From NCBI GenBank assembly GCA_963556145.1, contig OY744463.1, forward strand, positions 1,674,001 to 1,738,000: 64,000 nt of DNA. Direction: 5' to 3'. This DNA comes from Hygrocybe punicea (taxonomy: Eukaryota; Basidiomycota; Agaricomycetes; Agaricales; Hygrophoraceae). This document shows, one piece after another, positions 35,066 to 46,196 of the stretch (its first letter is position 1; the number at the start of each line of letters is the position of its first letter). The notes under the pieces were generated by a model, which was given only the letters and a program-made list of their open reading frames with translations, was not told where the DNA came from and ran no database searches. The translations under genes were made by a program, and so were the position numbers.

Positions 35066-35723
35066 AAGGGAGCCAGCGTCCGGAAATACTAGATATGGGC
35101 GCCTGCGGGAACAGCCCACACCGGCAGGAATCTGTCAATTGAGCACTGCCGAACGACAACCATCACTTTCTCGCAAGGCCCTGGATCTCACGCTACGTTC
35201 ATGAAACTTTGAAGCCCAGCGAGATACGTTTTGTTTACTGTTACATAGGAGTTAGACTTCGAAATATCTTGCAGCATCGTTCATTGCATACACAGTTTAA
35301 ACGTTTTGCAACACTGTTACGCCGCAAATTTGATCTTGATCAGACTAAGCTGGCTTTTAGCATGTCGATGAGACGCACAGCGACGTCTGGTGTCCAAGTC
35401 ATGTTACACAGTTTGCGGTAGCGAGTACACAGGACATGGACATTCAAGTATGTCTTCAGGAAACATATACTAGTAGTATCTTCGCGTTTATAGTTTCAGA
35501 TATACTTCAAGTTACATCACATCGCAGCTATGCAAGTTGCAACACAAGTGTTATCTCATATTTGGGGCATTTATTTGCTGTTACGATAATAGCTTGGCAT
35601 TTCGGGTGTACTTTTATTATCTCCGGTGTGACCTCAGCCGTCCTGAGCCTAAATAGGCAAGGCCGGGCCAAAGTAATGGTATGAAATTCAGAGAGGGATT
35701 TTTAGCAATCATTTTGTCGAGTC
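35066..35723. other. Intergenic, no gene recognised
   Basis: Upstream region of the RasGEF gene up to the retrotransposon. It probably holds the RasGEF promoter. No repeats or coding signals were seen. Confidence 0.5.
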
Positions 35724-35966
35724 TAAAAAATAGTGAGACAACTCACTATTTTGGTGTCTGCGGTCCAGCTCTGAATTCAGAAGCTGGACCCAGGCTGAAG
35801 TAGAAATATTATGAGAACGAAGTAATACAAAGTAAACAGATAAGACACTAGGCTGCAGAACTGTAAGAAGCTATCGAAAAATGTTTTTTTTTTTTTTTTT
35901 TGTTTGGTTGGGTGAAAATGGGATAAAAATGGTGAGCGAGAAACACGATGGGAAGCAGCCAAGTAG

Positions 35967-36953
35967 TCAACGACAGGCGAATAGTAGTGCGGCCTGTAGC
36001 ACAGGGTGTTGACGGATGTAAATCTGCCAAGCGTCGGAGGTCCAACGGCCGATGCTCTGAATCAAGTAAGGAGGCACGCCAGCATTCGCGAGGTCGGTGG
36101 CACCACCGGAACGAAGAGAGTGGCCACCGAGTGAAGGGTCAGTGAAATGTTTCCGCAAGCGGGTCAAGAACCAGGAACGGGTAGAGATGCTGCTGTCGGA
36201 GCACAGGAAAAGTTCAGGATGGCTGGGAAAAAGGCGGTTGCGAGAACGAAGATAAAGAAGAAAAATGGCTAAGGGGTCATGGGGGGAGTTCTGAGAGTGA
36301 ATCAGAACCTTGCTGCCGTTGAAGAAGCAATCGGCTTTGTGCCCAGGGAGGTAGAAGTTGAAGGCGGTGGCGGAGAGGTGGACGGTGTGTCGCAGGATGA
36401 CTTTATGGTAGTCTTGTAGTTGCAAGGAGTCGGACCAAACCAATTCTCTGAGTCGAAGGAGACTGTGGAAGGCAATGGTCGTCATAGCAGCGAAAAGATG
36501 GTCGTCGTGTGAAGCAGAGTGAAGGGAGTTGCAGGTGATGGAGTCGATTTCGGATCGCATCAAGGGTTGCTTCCTATTGGTCCCGGTTGCTCGGAGTTTC
36601 TTGCAACCCGCTAAAGTTTTCACAACGAGAGGATCGCGACGGGACGCGCGGACGTTGGGGTAGAAGGGCTCGAGTTGATTGCATATCCCTGAAAGGTAGT
36701 TGTCGATGGAGTTTGGTTTGATGTGGTGGGACATGTAGACGACGAAGAAACTGAGAGAGTCGGGAGTGGGCGTAGTGGGGAGGTTGTGGGAAGCGCAAAA
36801 GGTAATGTAGGAATGTAACGCGGAAGAGTAGGCTGCGGCAGTAGCGGGCTCAATAGCACAACCGATGGCGATAGCACGCTCATGCCTGAGCTTTTCGATC
36901 GACCAGGGAAGCCATGGAGGCTGCCTGGATGATCTTTTGTTGGTCGTCAACAT
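35967..36953 (-). CDS. Tyrosine recombinase of the DIRS-like element
   Basis: An uninterrupted 328-aa frame from ATG 36951-36953. It has a helical core-binding region (ATAAAYSSALHSYITFC, PTPDSLSFFVVYM), then the catalytic domain: LLRLRELVW (first Arg), GGHSLRSGGATDLA (His-x-x-Arg) and IGRWTSDAWQIYIRQHP (Tyr nucleophile in IYIR). These are the Arg-His-Arg-Tyr residues of the family. The enzyme would integrate a circular cDNA without target duplication. Its start overlaps the end of the RT frame by 7 nt (CGATGTTGA), suggesting coupled translation. Confidence 0.88.
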   Translation of the reverse strand: MLTTNKRSSRQPPWLPWSIEKLRHERAIAIGCAIEPATAAAYSSALHSYITFCASHNLPTTPTPDSLSFFVVYMSHHIKPNSIDNYLSGICNQLEPFYPNVRASRRDPLVVKTLAGCKKLRATGTNRKQPLMRSEIDSITCNSLHSASHDDHLFAAMTTIAFHSLLRLRELVWSDSLQLQDYHKVILRHTVHLSATAFNFYLPGHKADCFFNGSKVLIHSQNSPHDPLAIFLLYLRSRNRLFPSHPELFLCSDSSISTRSWFLTRLRKHFTDPSLGGHSLRSGGATDLANAGVPPYLIQSIGRWTSDAWQIYIRQHPVLQAALLFACR

Positions 36954-38790
36954 CGTTCCACCCCCAGCAGCACATGAGGGGGTTGAAAAAGCCCAATGGA
37001 CAAGCGCGGCGAGAGAGAGAGGGTGATGTCATCGTGGTCGCGAAATAAGGCATCTGCGATGTCGTTGAAGGTGCCGGGAAGGAAGTGCACACAGAAGGTG
37101 AAGTGATGCAGGAGACAGAGTCGGACGGCGGTGATGAGGATCGTGTTATACTCAGGTGTGGCACGGAGAGTGTTAAACATGTCGATGGTGTTCATGTTGT
37201 CGCAATACACTGTGACACGATGAGGTAAGGGTCGAACATGCAGTGAGACATGCATCAAAGCAGATAGTACGGAGAGCGCTTCGAGATAGAAGATGTTCCT
37301 GGTGTCGTCACAAGGAACAGCGTGTTTATGGCCAGTACCAAGGAGCGGTGACCAGAATCCAAGCCCGGTGGGACAGGTGTCAGAGTAAAAGGAGATGTCG
37401 GCTTCATCGGCGGACCACATTGTGGAATTTAAAATGTGGATACCATTGGAGTGTTTGATTTCATCTGCTATCCAGTGGAGTTCCTTGCTCATAGTGCTAT
37501 TGATCCAAATGGGCTTGTGAGGTGAGGATTTGCCGGACATCTTATAATACGTCATGGAGAGGCCCAGGCACAACAAAGGGTAGACGTTCAGGGCCCAATT
37601 GACCCATCCGGCCATCTTCTGGAAATCACGAAGAGGGCGACGTTGCCCTAAGGAAGCGAAGCAACAGATGGCTGCGATAAGTTCCGTTCGACAGTCGGAG
37701 TCCATAGCGATTGTCATAGCGTTAGGGTCGACGGTGAAGCCAATGATGGATAATTTGGACCCCCACTGCTGTTTGTGCTGGGTGTGTGGTATGCTGAGTT
37801 CGTCCCAGAGTTCGAGTAGATGCGTTTGTTTCACTGGCATGAGTTGGTGATAGGGTTCATACCATGTGAGGTTATCAGCGAAGTCCCAAGAAAAATTGTC
37901 ATCGACGTAAGTGAAAAGATCTACCAAAAACAAAATGTAGATGGCGATCCAAGTAACCAAACAAGTGAAACTTGCGTAGACACGACCACCAGCGCCGTTA
38001 CCGAAATGGTTACAATGATTAATGTAGTGATTGTTGTTGAAGGTCATGATCTGCCGGATTTGCCAAAGAGGTGCCATAGGCATCAGGTGGTATGCTCGAG
38101 AGACATTGGACTTGAAGACGACAAGTGTGCAGTCCGGGTGGTCGATGTGCGCCTGGCGAAGGGCGTGTCCAAGGTGATGAAGATTGTCCATACGAACGAA
38201 GCGATCTTCCTTTGGGATAAGAGAATTTTGCGGGTAAGGTTCAGCACTTTGGTTGACGACCAAGTGCAAATCTGTGGAGTGTGGTTTCAAGATGATGCCA
38301 AGGGGCATGCTGTGCATGCCTGGGAGAAGATCCTTGCCAAAAGGAGGTGAAATTTGTCCCAGCACTATTTCGGCGTCATGTTGCTGCAACAGGAAGGCGT
38401 GATGGTCAGGGTCTCTGATTGGACGGAAGGAGTTATTGTAGGTGAAGGGGAACATGGAGTTCGCAGTTTGTGCCCAAGGCCAGAATCCTTCACGCAACGC
38501 ATGGCAAACTGAAAGGACAAAGGGCCGGTTTGGGTGCATAGTAAGATAAGACTCAAAGACGTCGACTTTAATTGGTGTTATGATGCGAAAAAGGTCAGGG
38601 TTTCGCCGAATAGTTTCGTTGGCTGTGGCATTGAATAGCTCATTATCGGGCACCTTTGGGAGTGGCAATTCCAAAGTGCTCGCTATAGCCGTCGTTAATT
38701 TGGGGTGTATAACTGGGTCCCACACAAACTCCCTCGCATATTTGGGACGGTTATTCCAACGATTAAACCTTTCAGGTCATAGAGGGACAG
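36947..38790 (-). pseudogene. Reverse transcriptase / RNase H of the DIRS-like element
   Basis: The 592-aa frame 38725-36947 probably begins a little further upstream (RFNRWNNRPKYAREFVWDP, to about 38765). The RT palm has FTYVDDNFSW, with the YVDD box at residues 273-276. Motif A reads FKSNVSRAYHLMPM, where the first catalytic Asp expected in this family is Asn (residue 207). RNase H follows: ISFYSDTCPTGLGFWS, NIFYLEALSVLSAL, VTVYCDNMNTIDMF and NDIADALFRD. The frame is otherwise open. The Asp-to-Asn change should abolish polymerase activity, so I call it non-functional although no stop is present. Confidence 0.8.
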
Positions 38791-40019
38791 TCTGTCGATC
38801 GGTGACTGGCGTTGTGGCATTTTGTGCAAATGTGGGCATAGTTACACTTTGCTCCATTATTTGGGCATTTATCATTGTTCCAACGGCGGCATGGGTCACG
38901 TTTGTGGAAAGGTTGTCGATTGCTCCTTGTGTCGCCTCGTCGGCCATGTAGTCCATCCCAGGACTGGATCCAACGCAGTTGTAGATCGGCGAACTCGTGG
39001 ACGTCTGTGAGTAAGAGGTCTCGATGTTGGGCAACTCGGATGCGGATTCCTTTATCGAAATGTATGATCCATTGGTGCTGCTCAATCGGGAGTGCTGCGA
39101 AGAGCCCAGAGAGATACTTGCCATACTTGCGGAGCTCACTGTGTCACAGTGGGAAGACATAGACAGTGGCCTCGACGGTGGGCTCCCAGGCCATGATCCA
39201 TTCCCCATGGGATGTGACCTGTTTCGCGGCGGTCGTGTTGCCGATGGAGATCTCAAGGGAACCGAGTCGTTCACTATGTTTGGGTTCCGATACTGAGAAG
39301 AGTCTGGAGAGGACGTGGTCGAGGTCAACGGATTGGCCAGATACAAGGTTTGTCCATTCGCTAACCGGGAACTGTGGGCAGTCTGGAGAGTTGAGGATTG
39401 AATTGACGGTGAATTTGATATCTCTCGTGTAGTTTTCGAGCGAGGTTCTTGCTTCTTGGAGTGAAAAAGGGAGTTCCATAGGAAGGATCATTTGCCTGAC
39501 GACCCACAGAAGAAGCGATATGTTGACTCTTCATTTGGGAGCGTGAGTGTTTTCTTCATCTTCGTCGTCATCCGTTCCGATGGTGCGCTTAGTCGTTCTA
39601 ACAGGTTCCCTTGGTTGGGAAGGCTGGTCATGCTCGCCGAAAAGATCGGTAGTGGTCGCCCAATTGGTTCGTGTAGTTCGGTCTTCAGTCTCTTGGTGCT
39701 CATCATTAAGTTCACCCAACGGGTGTGTGGTTTCACCACAGGTAAACCCTCTGCTGCGTAACTTATCGAAGTCATCGAGCATTCAGCAGTATGATCTGAA
39801 GGCTTCTCAGGAGGCGATGTCATCTTCTTGGTTGAAGGGCAGGATGAGTGTAAGCTCGAGGATGGCTGAAATTTTGTCTCTACTCCCACTCCTGTATTCT
39901 TGTACAATTCTATTGCAGTCGTTTCTGACTTTTGCTGGGGAGGTGACATTAACTCCTTCGTTATGAGATGAGCTTTGCGTTTGTGTTTGTACATCGACAG
40001 ATTCTTCATAATTAGTCAT
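38777..40019 (-). pseudogene. Gag-like protein of the DIRS-like element, frame-disrupted
   Basis: The frames shift several times. 40019-39807 encodes a charged N-terminus. 39491-39144 contains FPVSEWTNLVSGQSVDLDHV and SHGEWIMAWEPTVEATVYVF, typical of the gag core of agaric DIRS-type elements. Close to the end, around 38900-38800, another frame has CPNNGAKCNYAHICTKCHNA then SHRSTDCP, a Cys/His zinc-binding cluster. Joining the parts would need at least two frame changes. Confidence 0.7.
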
Positions 40020-40506
40020 GAAATTGGTTTGATGGGAGGTACGACAATGGAGAACCTAAGACGGCAAGAGACTGAAAATGAGAGGTGAAGAAATTAAGAG
40101 GAAGGGAGAAAAGGATAACTTACTCGAGGTGAGACTAAGACATGATGTGGACGGCAGTCTCAGCCTTGAGAGGTGTTTATATAATGTGAAAGGGGTGAAG
40201 TGAGACATGAAAGCGGTAAAGTAAGACAAGGTCGTCCTCGATCTCGAAAGGGCAAAGGATGAGGCAGGGAGTCCGCACGGGCTCCAAGATGACGAGGGAG
40301 TACGCATGGGCTCCAAGTCAAGCATCGGTTGACTGGGGGGAGGACGTATGCGTCACTCTGAAACTTCTTCGAGCGTGATTAGACTATAGTAAATAAATAA
40401 TTTAAAAATCGATTAAAAAATAGTGAGACAACTCATTTTGAACCTTGACCCGAGATAGGAGAGGTACGCCTGCATTGAGGGATACAGCAAGGTTCTCAAA
40501 TGGATC

Positions 40507-40916
40507 ATGACAGTCCCAGTTGCAGAGCCCTCACCTCTTATCTTGAAATCCTTGACAGATTGTCTCACCCATCTGCAGGTGCCATTTGGTAGATTGCCTA
40601 TCATTGATGACCCACCATTGGAATTGGACAGGCCCAGCTCCCCTTCTCCAGAAAACATGACATGCCATGTGGAACCCTGCCACTCCCAGGAATCTTTAGC
40701 TGAGGCAGAGATCTCACACAAATGCAGGAAGGTGTATGATGCTGTGCTCCTGTGGGTCATCTCCACCATCATCTCTGACACCATCTTGCACCCCGAACTC
40801 ATGAAGACTCGCTCACTCCTACTCGAGTTTTCCAAGGACTACAAGTATGTCCTCTCAACCAGCCACATCTTGTTCCCCAAGTCTGAGTGGACAGCACTCA
40901 TCAAGGGCCATGCCGT
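40507..40916 (+). pseudogene. Second DIRS-type gag-like fragment, cut by the LTR
   Basis: The plus-strand frame ends with DYKYVLSTSHILFPKSEWTA then LIKGHAV. This matches the FPVSEWTNLVSGQSV segment of the gag on the other strand at 39.3 kb. Directly after it the family A LTR begins at 40917. It is therefore a piece of a second, oppositely oriented DIRS-like element (or a domesticated relative) broken by the LTR insertion. Upstream residues are not recognised. Confidence 0.5.
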
Positions 40917-41772
40917 TGTAGAGACTCAACGTCCCTCTGAGTCCATATCGTCGATATATCACAAATCCGGACAAACCCGACGCCTCCAATCGATTCCCAT
41001 TCCAACCCAACGTAACCTGACGTGACATGACCCGATGTGACCGATGTGACCCAACGTATGCCACTTCGTCACAGCCCAAATCCGGCAGCCTCATAAGCCC
41101 CGGAGTTCCAATGCTAGAAGATGGATCTCATTGGACTCAATCCCCGACTTCGGATTTACCTTATTTGTGCATCCCCTCATCCTTTCGGAGATATGTAGGA
41201 CTTTTTAGATCTTTTCCTTGCATATTGATTTTCCCCTCCATATTCCTGTCTTCGTCGCTTTGCAACCCCCCTTTCCACATCCCCATTCCAACCTTTCTTT
41301 GTAGCTTACCATTGGCTGAAATAGACATGTCCGAAAGTAGATTACTCACTCCTGTACTATAAAAACGGTCCCTGACGACCGTACAACAAAAAAAGATACC
41401 ATTAGTCCCCGTTTCCCTATAGTCAGAATCCTTTTAATCCCTTCAAGTTCTCGTCCTCGTAGACCCTTAGCTTTTCGTAGTTCACTTCGTCATTTTTATC
41501 ATTGTTCTCATTATTTGTTCATCGTTTCCGACCCGACCCGATGATACGCTGAAAGGGTGCACTGCGGTAGTGTGAACGGAATCAAATACCAACTCTACCA
41601 CAGTGCTGTACGAATTCTGAGGGGTTCAATCTCAATCCAAAAGGTTAATAAAAATACTCAGAGGTGCTCTGGATAGTGGCGATGTTGTTTCTGATGTGCA
41701 CGATGTGTGCGATGTGCGCGGCATGTGCGAAACAGTCGGCGATGTTTTTGGCGTATACGTAGCACTTTATAG

Positions 41773-43008
41773 TAGTGTTGCCGAAGTTCAGTTCGGTCCA
41801 GTTCCGACCCTTTTTGGCGGAACCGCGAACCGAACTTCGGGTCCGGTTTGGCGCTGGGCCAAACCTGGACCCAGATGGCATCGAACCGTCTGTCCGCGTT
41901 CGGTCTGGGTTCAGACACGGTCTGAACCCCGGACCGAGATGGGCTCACCCCATGAGCTCTGTTCTCCTCGCGAATGGCAGGCACATATTAATTGATACGG
42001 CGCTGCTGCTGCTGCCGTTGCCGTTGCCACTGTCGCTGTTGCTGCCGCTGCCGTGGCCGTTGCTGCTGCTGCTGCTGCCGTTGCTGCTGCTGCTGTCGTG
42101 GCCATTGCTGCTGCCGTCGCCGGTGCCGCTGCCACTGCTGCTGTTGCTGCCGCTGCCGGCGCTGCCGCTGCTGCCGTTGCCGTTGCTGCTGCCACTGCTG
42201 CTGCTGTCGTGGCCGTTGCTGCTGCTGCTGCTGCCGCCATTGCTGCTGTCGTTGCTGCGCTCCTGCTGCTGCTGTTGCCGTTGCCGCTGCCGCTGTTGCT
42301 GCTGCTGCCGGCATTGCTGCTGCTGCTGCTGGCCGTCGTGGTTGTCCTTGCCATTGTTGTTGCCACCGCTGGTGGTGATGTTGGATGGCATTTGCCGCTG
42401 CCGCTGCCGCTGCCGGCGCTGCTGCTTCCGCTGTTGCTGCTGCTGCTGGCCGTTGCCGTTGTCATTGCCTGGTTGCCTTTGCCATTGCCGTTGCCGTTGC
42501 TGCCGCTGGTGGTGGTGGTGGTGGTGGTGTTGCGGCTGTCCCGCGTCCGTTGGCATCGCGTTGGTGTTGGGATCCATTTTGTGCCACGGCGGTGTGCTCG
42601 CGATGTGGTCGCGGTTGAGTTTCCTGTAACAGATAATATTAGTAAAGTTAAGATAAATGATAAAACTTACTTGTGTCCATGAACATGACATTGTGTCGCG
42701 TTCATTGGCCTTGCGTTCAAGTTGTTGTTGTTGGTGAAGAAACTTTGTGTAATGGTCACATGATACCGTTTAACACGAAAAAGTAAGTAAAGAAATACGA
42801 AAAACAAATGAAATAAATACCTTGAAAATATCCGTGTTCGCGGTTTGGACGCGGTTTGGAGCCATTCAGGAAATCCGGCAGGCCTCGAAACCTGGAACTG
42901 AACCCGCAGTCCGGTTCAGCACTTGGCTGAACTTAGACTGAACCTAGGGTTCGGTTCGGGGTTTGAACTGGGTTCGGCTAGGTTCGGAACCGAACTACGG
43001 CAACACTA
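41773..43008. mobile_element. Non-autonomous hAT-type element (MITE), copy 3
   Basis: The ends are TAGTGTTGCCGAAGTTCAG and CGGCAACACTA, with a perfect 8-bp duplication CTTTATAG at 41765-41772 and 43009-43016. It shares terminal and subterminal GGTTCGG-type motifs with copies 1 and 2, but its core is a much longer GCT/GCC low-complexity tract. It sits in the left arm of the foldback element, making it the third insertion level at this site. Confidence 0.9.
41998..42530. repeat. GCT/GCC trinucleotide low-complexity tract
   Basis: Imperfect (GCTGCTGCC)n, ending in a (GGT)n run near 42510. All frames on both strands are open for long stretches (poly Leu, Ala, Cys, Gln, Ser), so the open frames here are compositional, not genes. 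Confidence 0.9.
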
Positions 43009-45787
43009 CTTTATAGAAGGAACACAAAGTTTAATAGAGCATAGCGGAGCTATCGCATGGACGGCGCAATAAAGAGGTGATATGATAGACTGGAATCGGG
43101 GGTATACAAGACGTCTCTCTAGTATGTAAACTATAGGGGGTATTTATGCGAAATTGGTTGTTAGGACAATAAAGGGTGAAGAAGGCAAGACAAATAGACG
43201 GTGCGTGATGGAACTATGGTGCAATAGGGATGAAATGGAACTGAAATGAAGGGTATAGCACCATGCGAAGCAATTTCCAAAATATCTAGAGGATAGGATC
43301 TATAATGTTTGAAATAAGTGAAACATGTCGCATAAAGACTTCCCTGGAACCGGAACGGAATCGGAATGGAATAGGGTGAACGGTATAAGCGTGGATGATG
43401 TCAGAGAGGCTCGAAATATGTTTCTGAAGGGGGCCGAAGCACTCCGAAGAAAATCGCCGTAATGTCAAATTATCGCCCGTATCGCGCACATCGCGCTGTC
43501 GCATCGCAATGGAGATACATCCCGATTTATATGTATCTCCATTGCGATGCGACAGTGCGATGCGCGCGATACGGGCGATAATTTGACATTACAGCGATTT
43601 TCTTTGGAGTGCTTCGGCCCCCTTCGGAAACATATTTCGAGCCTCTCTGACATCATCCACGCTTATACCGTTCACCCTATTCCATTCCGATTCCGTTCCG
43701 GTTCCAGGGAAGTCTTTATGTGACATGTTTCACTTATTTCAAACACTATAGCTCCTATCCTCTAGATATTTTGGAAATTGCTTCGCATGGTGTTATACCC
43801 TTCATTTCAGTTCCATTTCATCCCTGTTGCACCATAGTTCCGTCGTGCACCGTCTATTTGTCTTGCCTTCTTCACCCTTTATTGTCCTAACAACCAACTT
43901 CGCATAAATACCCCCTATAGTTTACATACTAGAGAGACGTCTTGTATACCCCCGATTCCAGTCTATCATATCACCTCTTTACTGCGCTGTCCATGCGATA
44001 GCTCCGCTGTACTCTATTAAACTTTGCGTTCCTTCTATAAAGTGCTACATATACGCCAAAAACATCGCCGACTGTTTCGCACACGCCGCGCACATCGCAC
44101 ACATCGCGCACATCGGAAACATCATCGCAGCTATCCAGAGCACCTCTGTGTATTTTTACTAACCTTTTGGATTGAGATTGAACCCCTCAGAATTCGTACA
44201 GCACTGTGGTAGAGTTGGTATTTGATTCCGTTCACATTACCGCAGTGCACCCTTTCACCGACCCAACCCGCCATACCCGACATTGTCGGCATCGTCGGGT
44301 TCTTTATTATTTGTCTGTTTTCACTTTGTTCATCGCCGGATTCATCGCTATTTGTTTAGTTTTACACGGCGGCTTACATTTTACATTCCATTTCTTCATT
44401 TACTACTATCCCCGCCACTGATTATCCACAGTCACTTCTACGCTGGAACCCTCAGGCTAGGATCATCTTTCTTATATTGTTCTGAAGCCACCAAGAACCC
44501 GCATCTACATCTGGAGCCCACCGCGAGGATAATTCAGTGTCAAGAAACATTCATTCCATAGCCCTACATTTCCTTTCATCATCTCGAAACAGAGCCTTGC
44601 TGCAGCACTCTACACATCCGACACCCGTTACCCGACTTCTTTACATTCGACACCCAATGCTCCGACATCCAATCACCAACTATCACACTATCATTAGGGT
44701 TTGATTTTATTACTATCCTCTCCTCTTTTACAACTGCAACTGTCTAGTTCTACGTACAACTTCGAATCCGCTCTTGTGCGGCCGACCCAACGGCTGTTTA
44801 CCGCTTTAGGAAACTTGCACAGCCACGACCCATGTCGACTCAACATCTCGATTCCCATCACATTCACTGTCCACACTCATTTTACAACCCCAATGCACTC
44901 GGAATTCCACACCCCACCGATTCCAGTTGAAAATCTGCGTCCGGAAAGCCCTAAAATGGCCCCAGCAACCGCGACCAACAACAATGCCACTCACGTGTCA
45001 CTCACGAAACACAGACGAACGGAGCCACGAAGTAGAAGGAAAAATGTTTACCATGCAACGGGTTTAGCCCGTGTACGTCCATCCTCGCCTTTCCGTGCAG
45101 AAAAACGCGTTCAAACGTGGTTTTCAACGTGTCCAACTGTATCCACTCCCGTTTGACCCCCATTTCGCACCCGATTACCCCACGTTCACATCTACGGACT
45201 CGCCGTCACCCCCGGATACAAGCCACGATGCGTATTTGCCCATGCTGTCCCCAAACGCCACCATCGTTGCATCTCCCACATCACCATGCACCCTATGCCC
45301 ACAGACTGCATCTGTCATGAAAATACGTCACCCCCATGCATTTTTCCTCAGATACCACTTGTTTTCATGACGATCTTTGACAGATTGTCAGACAAACCCT
45401 TACGATTCACACACCCTGCAGAGCGGGGGAGACATTACATTCACAAACCCCTAGAAGGGGCACCAGACCAGATACAAGTACAGATGATGCAATTACGCTA
45501 TTCTACGGTAATCGCATCCGAGACCGACGACCCCAACTGGACGCGCATGTCATCCAGGAACCGCTCAACCTCCCTTTCCAAAGACCTTTCAATCGCTGCG
45601 CGACAAACAACCATAAACCTCGATGCCACCCCGAATGGCAGTGGGAAGCCAGACTCACGATAAGTCAAGTCTCCGACCGGCTCCAGAGAAGGACCCCTCA
45701 GGTCCTCAGACGATGAGCCCCAGCTCACTGTGACTAGCGGCGGTATCTCGGGGGACGACTCCTCCGACCTCCACGCATCATCCAATT

Positions 45788-46126
45788 CTAGAATAAAGAC
45801 TCCATCAGAAGACCCCAGATGTTCCACCGACCAAAGCACTCACGGTACGGGTCGGCCAGTAACTGGCACAAAAGGACCTTGTGTACCTTAACCAGCGGGC
45901 AACACTCCGTGCGATGCCTAGCCTTCCCGCAAGCGAAACACCGACCCAGAGCCCAATAGAGATCCCGATCAGAAGCTGAGAGTTGTATAAGGTGGTGGAA
46001 CGTGTAACAATTAACCTTGATAACTGGGGTTGGGGAGAAGAGCGAAGAAGCCTTGAAGAAAGTGACTTGGTGATAAGGGTGGAGACACATCGCATTTCTG
46101 CAGGACAAGCATGCAGAAACCACCAA
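45788..46126 (-). CDS. Short frame with a CCHC zinc knuckle
   Basis: The 112-aa frame includes LYWALGRCFACGKARHRTEC then C, fitting C-x2-C-x4-H-x4-C. Such knuckles bind nucleic acid in retroelement gag proteins. It is antisense to the family A element, short, and without other recognisable domains. It may be a remnant of another retroelement or chance. Start and end are uncertain. Confidence 0.35.
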   Translation of the reverse strand: MVVSACLSCRNAMCLHPYHQVTFFKASSLFSPTPVIKVNCYTFHHLIQLSASDRDLYWALGRCFACGKARHRTECCPLVKVHKVLLCQLLADPYRECFGRWNIWGLLMESLF

Positions 46127-46196
46127 GCTTTATACACAACCAAGAAGACCCTATCACCAAGAACAGTCCACCGGCAACTGCCAGCAAGACCCGCAC

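Larger units (their letters stand above)
35724..40435 (-). mobile_element. DIRS/Ngaro-type tyrosine-recombinase retrotransposon
   Basis: The order on the minus strand is gag (40019-38777), reverse transcriptase/RNase H (38725-36947) and tyrosine recombinase (36953-35967), with no integrase or LTRs. A 22-bp sequence beginning TAAAAAATAGTGAGACAACT occurs directly repeated at 35724-35745 and 40414-40435. At the left copy it continues into a palindrome, AAAATAGTGAG-acaa-CTCACTATTTT (35727-35752). Direct repeats at the ends suit an Ngaro-like arrangement, but the full A/B repeat pattern was not resolved, so the exact ends are approximate. Gag is frame-disrupted and the RT has a catalytic change, so this copy is probably dead. 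Confidence 0.82.
41550..44257. mobile_element. Palindromic foldback element nested in the LTR
   Basis: The ends are TGAAAGGGTGCACTGCGG and its reverse complement. The left arm (41550-41764 plus 43017-43510) pairs along its whole length with the right arm (about 43530-44257), around a dyad near 43521 (CGCAATGGAGATACAT and its complement). Arms are about 0.72 kb once the inner hAT element is removed. No target duplication was identified and no gene is present. Confidence 0.85.
40917..44509 (+). mobile_element. 5' LTR, family A (Ty3/Gypsy), expanded by nested insertions
   Basis: It starts TGTAGAGACTC and ends CGCATCTACA at 44509. The outer parts (40917-41549 and 44258-44509) match the solo LTR at 2255-3166. 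A TATA-like CTATAAAAACGG lies near 41358 (plus direction). The sequence directly after it, TCTGGAGCCCACCGCGAGGA, equals the sequence directly inside the 5' LTR at 63747, so this is a 5' LTR followed by its own interior rather than a solo LTR. Most of its length is the foldback element 41550-44257. Confidence 0.82.

Noticed and set aside
37243..38350. Plus-strand frames across the DIRS-like RT
   Set aside because: Antisense shadows; the minus frame carries the RT motifs.
41998..42682. Long open frames on both strands rich in Leu, Ala, Gln, Ser
   Set aside because: They come from the GCT/GCC trinucleotide tract; all frames are open, with no domain or codon signal.
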